Origin: an uncultured Prevotellaceae bacterium
GTDB lineage: Bacteria > Bacteroidota > Bacteroidia > Bacteroidales > Bacteroidaceae
NCBI GenBank assembly: GCA_905202115.1
Contig: CAJKQZ010000092.1
Coordinates: 1-9,510 of the forward strand
DNA length: 9,510 nt
Reading direction: 5' to 3'
This document shows positions 6,715 to 9,510 of the stretch, piece by piece. Within the stretch, counting starts at the first letter, position 1, and each line of letters opens with the position of its first letter. The notes below the pieces were generated by a model. It ran no database searches and was not told the origin of the DNA. It saw nothing but the letters and a program-made list of their open reading frames with translations. The translations under genes were made by a program, and so were the position numbers.

Positions 6715-6802
6715 AAATATGTCTGAGATATTTTAAAATATCTCAGACATATTTCAAATTACCTCAGAGATAATTTTATTTTCCTGCGGGAGGATTTTTC
6801 CC
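6715..6802 (+). repeat. Intergenic palindromic repeat, copy 3 (perfect 40-bp palindrome plus conserved flank)
   Basis: Positions 6715-6734 and 6735-6754 are exact reverse complements: each arm starts AAATATGTCTGAGA when read inward. The flank continues with ATTACCTC and AATTTTATTTT, then CTGCGGGA at 6784-6791, GGA, then TTTTT, colinear without gaps with copy 1. It begins 33 bp after the stop of the glycoside-hydrolase-like gene and ends about 140 bp before priA. A centre-symmetric stem with no spacer needs to open a few central AT pairs to form a hairpin, so a dimeric protein site or element terminus is as plausible as an RNA structure. Confidence 0.8.
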
Positions 6803-6805
6803 GCA
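6785..6805 (+). terminator. GC-rich hairpin after the exported-protein operon, possible terminator
   Basis: TGCGGGA (6785-6791) pairs with TCCCGCA (6799-6805) around a 7-nt loop GGATTTT. It overlaps the conserved flank of repeat copy 3. In copy 1 the left arm is conserved but the right arm is absent, so this stem is specific to this copy. No T-run follows directly (AACTTATTTTG), which weakens a terminator call. It lies 103 bp after the stop of the upstream gene. Confidence 0.35.
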
Positions 6806-6914
6806 AACTTATTTTGTGCGCCGAACCGCACGGACGTATTGCCACCTTCCGGAGCGGCGTAATAAATTTTTCACATAGTTCTTTGATGCTGGCCGCTGTT
6901 TTTAGGCTTAATGG

Positions 6915-6922
6915 TAAATTTG
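6915..6922 (+). promoter_or_regulatory. Candidate -7 element for priA
   Basis: TAAATTTG is an exact TAnnTTTG match 21 nt before the priA ATG at 6944. A TTTG at 6882-6885 is 29 nt upstream, longer than the usual spacing of about 19-21. If it is the promoter, transcription starts downstream of the in-frame ATG at 6911, supporting 6944 as the real start. Confidence 0.35.
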
Positions 6923-6943
6923 CATGAACTTCGCGCCATTAAT

Positions 6944-9412
6944 ATGGATTTTGCCGACATACTGCTGCCGCTGCCGCTTGAAGGTACGTTTACCTACGCG
7001 GTACCGCCCGAACTCGACGCCGATGTGGCGTCGGGCAAGAGAGTAGTTGTGCCGTTTGGTGCGAAAAAGAAATATTCGGGCATAGTTGTGCGCCGCCACA
7101 ACGTGGCCCCGCCTTCCGAAATAACCGTCAAGCCCGTTCTCGAGGTAATCGATTGCGAACCTGTGGTTACGCCGCTGCAACTTTCCTTCTGGAAATGGAT
7201 GTCGGAGTATTATCTCTGCTCTGAAGGCGATGTGATGAAAGCCGCTCTACCGGCAGGACTGAAACTTGCCAGCGAGAGCGTTGTAGGATACAACGCCGAT
7301 TACGACGGCAACGCACATCTCACACCGCGCGAGCGCGAAGTGGCCGGTTTTCTTGCCGACGGGGACGAGATATCTATCGACACGCTCGAACGCATGAGCG
7401 GCCATGCAAATCTTGTGGCTACGGTGCGCTCGCTTTACGACAAGGGGGTGCTGCGCATGCGCGAGGAGCTGCGCGGAAATTATCGTCCACGCTATGAAAC
7501 GCGCGTGAAGCTTGCCGGACGACTTATGGACGAGACTCTGCTGAGCGAGGAAATGGAAAAGTTCGGACGCGCACAGCAACAGCTCAGACTTCTTGCGGAA
7601 TACGTAGAGATGAGTTCTGCGCTTGCCGCAATGAAACTGAAAAACGCCGCACTGCTACGTCCCGTAGCCAAGAAAGAACTACTTGCCCGAGGCGGAACAG
7701 GCGAGGCTGTGCTAAAGCAGTTGCAGAAAAAAGGCATTCTCGTAACATACAAGGCCGAGATAACCCGTTTGCGAAGTTCCGGAGCCGCCCTTGCTCCCCT
7801 GCACTCGCTATCGCCGGCGCAGCAAAAGGCTTTCGACGGCATTGTGTCGGCTTTCGCAACCCGCAACGTGTGCCTGCTTCACGGAATAACGTCGAGCGGA
7901 AAGACGGAAATCTACATACACCTCATAGCCCGCACTCTGGCCGAGGGAAAAAGCGTGCTGTATCTGCTTCCCGAAATCGCGCTTACCACACAAATCACCC
8001 GCCGTCTGCGTCTGTTTTTCGGCGACGACATGGGTGTATTCCATTCCAAGTTTCCCGACAGCGAGCGTGTGGAGATATGGAAAAAACAGCTCTCGAACCG
8101 GCCTTACCGTCTCATCGTTGGAGTGCGCAGTTCGCTGTTTCTGCCGCTCAATAACCTCGGTCTCGTGATTGTTGACGAAGAACACGAGCCTTCATACAAA
8201 CAGGAGGAGCCCGCTCCGCGATACCATGCCCGCGACGCCGCAATAATGCTTGCCGGCATGTGCGGCGCGAAAACCTTATTGGGCACAGCCACGCCGTCGC
8301 TCGAGAGCTATGCCAACGCACAGGCGGGAAAATACGGCTTGGTCGGCATTACGGAGCGTTTCGGCGCCGTGTGCTTGCCCGAGATACGCGTGGAGGACGT
8401 AAAGGAGCTGAAGCGGAAAAAAATGATGACTACACCGTTTTCGCCGCAGCTTATACAGGAAATGCGCTCTGCGCTCGAGGCGGGGCAGCAGACCATACTT
8501 TTTCAGAACCGCAGGGGATACGCTTCGTTCCTTGAGTGCCACGCGTGCGGCTGGGTGCCGCGCTGCGAGCATTGCGACGTGAGTCTTACGTATCATCGCG
8601 CCTCGAACAATTTGGTGTGCCATTATTGCGGGGCGGTTTACCGTGTGCCCGAACGTTGCCCCGCCTGCGACGGGGAACAGTTGGACGACCGTGGTTTGGG
8701 CACGGAGAAAATAGAGGACGCCGTACACGGAATTTTTCCCGAGGCGCGGGTTGCGAGGCTCGACCTCGATACCACGCGGGCGCGCTCGTCGTATGAAAAT
8801 ATCCTGTCGGCTTTTCGTGACGGAAAAACCGATATTCTGATAGGTACGCAAATGGTTTCGAAGGGTCTGGACTTCGACCGTGTGCGCGTGGTGGGCGTGC
8901 TCGACGCCGACTCGGCGATGAATGTGCCCGACTTCCGCAGCTACGAACGCGCCTTTCAGATGATGGCGCAGGTGGCCGGCCGTGCGGGGCGCAGAAATAC
9001 GCGCGGAACGGTAATACTACAGACGCGCCGGCCCGACGACCCGCTTATTGCGCAGGTGGTATCGAACAATTATAAGGCGATGTTCGATACCCAGATGAAC
9101 GAGCGCGAGATGTTCGGATACCCCCCTTTCTGCCGTTTGATTTACATATATATACGTCACCGCTCGCTGTATAAGGCAGATTGCGCCTCGCGCGAAATGG
9201 CAGAGGCGTTGCGTCCGGCGTTCGGCGACAGCCTGCTCGGACCGGCCGCTCCGCCGGTGGCGCGGGTAAAATCGCTTTTCATCATGCAGATAATGGTGAA
9301 GGTGCAGCGCATAGCGCCTGTTGCGGCAGTGCGTTCGCTTTTGCAGACAACCGCCCGCAACATACACAACAGCTACGGCGTGGATATTTATTTCGATGTC
9401 GACCCGCTGTAA
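6944..9412 (+). CDS. priA: Primosomal protein N' (replication restart helicase PriA)
   Basis: PriA is a cytoplasmic 3'-to-5' DNA helicase that recognises stalled forks and reloads the replicative helicase. The 822-residue protein starts MDFADILLPLPLEGTFTY, the normal PriA 3'-DNA-binding N-terminus; an in-frame ATG at 6911 adds 11 residues with no match to that pattern and was rejected. Visible motifs: Walker A GITSSGKT at 314-321 (K320), DEEH at 411-414 (DEAH box), GTATPS, the zinc-binding insertion with eight cysteines C532, C535, C541, C544, C559, C562, C572 and C575, then GTQMVSKGLDF, LDAD and QVAGRAGR (helicase motifs V and VI). A region of about residues 115-280 contains the winged-helix part and is longer than in E. 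coli PriA (732 residues), as is common in Bacteroidetes. It appears to be transcribed alone, with repeat copy 3 upstream. Confidence 0.97.
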   Translation: MDFADILLPLPLEGTFTYAVPPELDADVASGKRVVVPFGAKKKYSGIVVRRHNVAPPSEITVKPVLEVIDCEPVVTPLQLSFWKWMSEYYLCSEGDVMKAALPAGLKLASESVVGYNADYDGNAHLTPREREVAGFLADGDEISIDTLERMSGHANLVATVRSLYDKGVLRMREELRGNYRPRYETRVKLAGRLMDETLLSEEMEKFGRAQQQLRLLAEYVEMSSALAAMKLKNAALLRPVAKKELLARGGTGEAVLKQLQKKGILVTYKAEITRLRSSGAALAPLHSLSPAQQKAFDGIVSAFATRNVCLLHGITSSGKTEIYIHLIARTLAEGKSVLYLLPEIALTTQITRRLRLFFGDDMGVFHSKFPDSERVEIWKKQLSNRPYRLIVGVRSSLFLPLNNLGLVIVDEEHEPSYKQEEPAPRYHARDAAIMLAGMCGAKTLLGTATPSLESYANAQAGKYGLVGITERFGAVCLPEIRVEDVKELKRKKMMTTPFSPQLIQEMRSALEAGQQTILFQNRRGYASFLECHACGWVPRCEHCDVSLTYHRASNNLVCHYCGAVYRVPERCPACDGEQLDDRGLGTEKIEDAVHGIFPEARVARLDLDTTRARSSYENILSAFRDGKTDILIGTQMVSKGLDFDRVRVVGVLDADSAMNVPDFRSYERAFQMMAQVAGRAGRRNTRGTVILQTRRPDDPLIAQVVSNNYKAMFDTQMNEREMFGYPPFCRLIYIYIRHRSLYKADCASREMAEALRPAFGDSLLGPAAPPVARVKSLFIMQIMVKVQRIAPVAAVRSLLQTTARNIHNSYGVDIYFDVDPL

Positions 9413-9510
9413 GGCGTCCGGCATATTAGAAAGAAATGACGACTTGCAGGAGGAGTTTACAGACAAAAACGGTCAGCCGCCAAGCAATTGAAAATCAGCA
9501 CGTGTATATG
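9413..9510 (+). other. Sequence after priA: no convincing gene or terminator
   Basis: This short tail has no clear hairpin. A 31-codon frame runs from ATG 9396 (inside the end of priA) to TGA 9489-9491, with a charged, protein-like C-terminal part (LERNDDLQEEF). Another frame is open from ATG 9436 to the window edge for 25 codons. Neither has a recognisable domain or ribosome binding site, so neither is called as a gene; a real gene may begin just beyond the window. Confidence 0.5.

Noticed and set aside
6911..6943. Upstream ATG that would extend PriA by 11 residues
   Set aside because: The added residues do not match the family N-terminus, and a TAnnTTTG promoter-like element falls within them; ATG 6944 gives the standard PriA start.
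8276..8851. 191-codon minus-strand open frame inside priA
   Set aside because: It lies opposite the conserved helicase and zinc-binding parts of priA and shows no domain-like sequence; treated as an antisense shadow.

Overview
The window looks like a chromosomal segment from a Bacteroidales bacterium, perhaps Muribaculaceae-like or Bacteroides-like. The evidence is indirect: candidate promoters match the Bacteroidetes -7 element TAnnTTTG, Shine-Dalgarno sequences are nearly absent, the protein types are typical of the group (a nucleoside kinase with a threonyl-tRNA-synthetase-like N-terminus, a long PriA, exported proteins with a Bacteroidetes C-terminal sorting-like domain), and G+C is moderate with AT-rich intergenic DNA. 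There was no database search, so taxonomy and family names come from reading the proteins.

Layout, left to right. Positions 1-106 hold a truncated copy of an intergenic repeat. A radical SAM protein follows on the minus strand (107-883). It is divergent from a 553-residue nucleoside kinase on the plus strand (1078-2739). A perfect 12-bp-stem hairpin (2746-2773) separates the kinase from a convergent short-chain dehydrogenase on the minus strand (2850-3596). A 316-bp divergent gap (3597-3912) carries a second repeat copy and candidate promoters for both sides. Next is a two-gene exported cassette on the plus strand: a small protein (3913-4401) and, 4 nt later, a 758-residue multidomain protein that looks like a clan GH-A glycoside hydrolase of the DUF5722 type (4406-6682). 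A third repeat copy (a perfect 40-bp palindrome at 6715-6754 plus a conserved flank) lies before priA (6944-9412), the replication-restart helicase. The last 98 bp contain no convincing gene.

How the genes fit together. The kinase, the radical SAM protein, the dehydrogenase and PriA are housekeeping or metabolic genes with no obvious shared pathway. The only clear functional unit is the exported pair. Both proteins begin with a signal peptide followed by a related domain of about 55 residues. Only the small one carries the C-terminal sorting-like domain, and only the large one carries a catalytic barrel. No SusC/SusD genes are visible, so this is not a classical polysaccharide utilisation locus within the window.

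The most unusual non-coding signal is the repeat family. There are three copies in 9.5 kb, all intergenic and all in the same orientation. The arms show a compensatory C-G to T-A change between copies, and copies 1 and 3 align without gaps over about 65 bp. The most unusual coding signal is the kinase's fused ThrRS-like editing domain, in which all four expected metal/catalytic positions are replaced.
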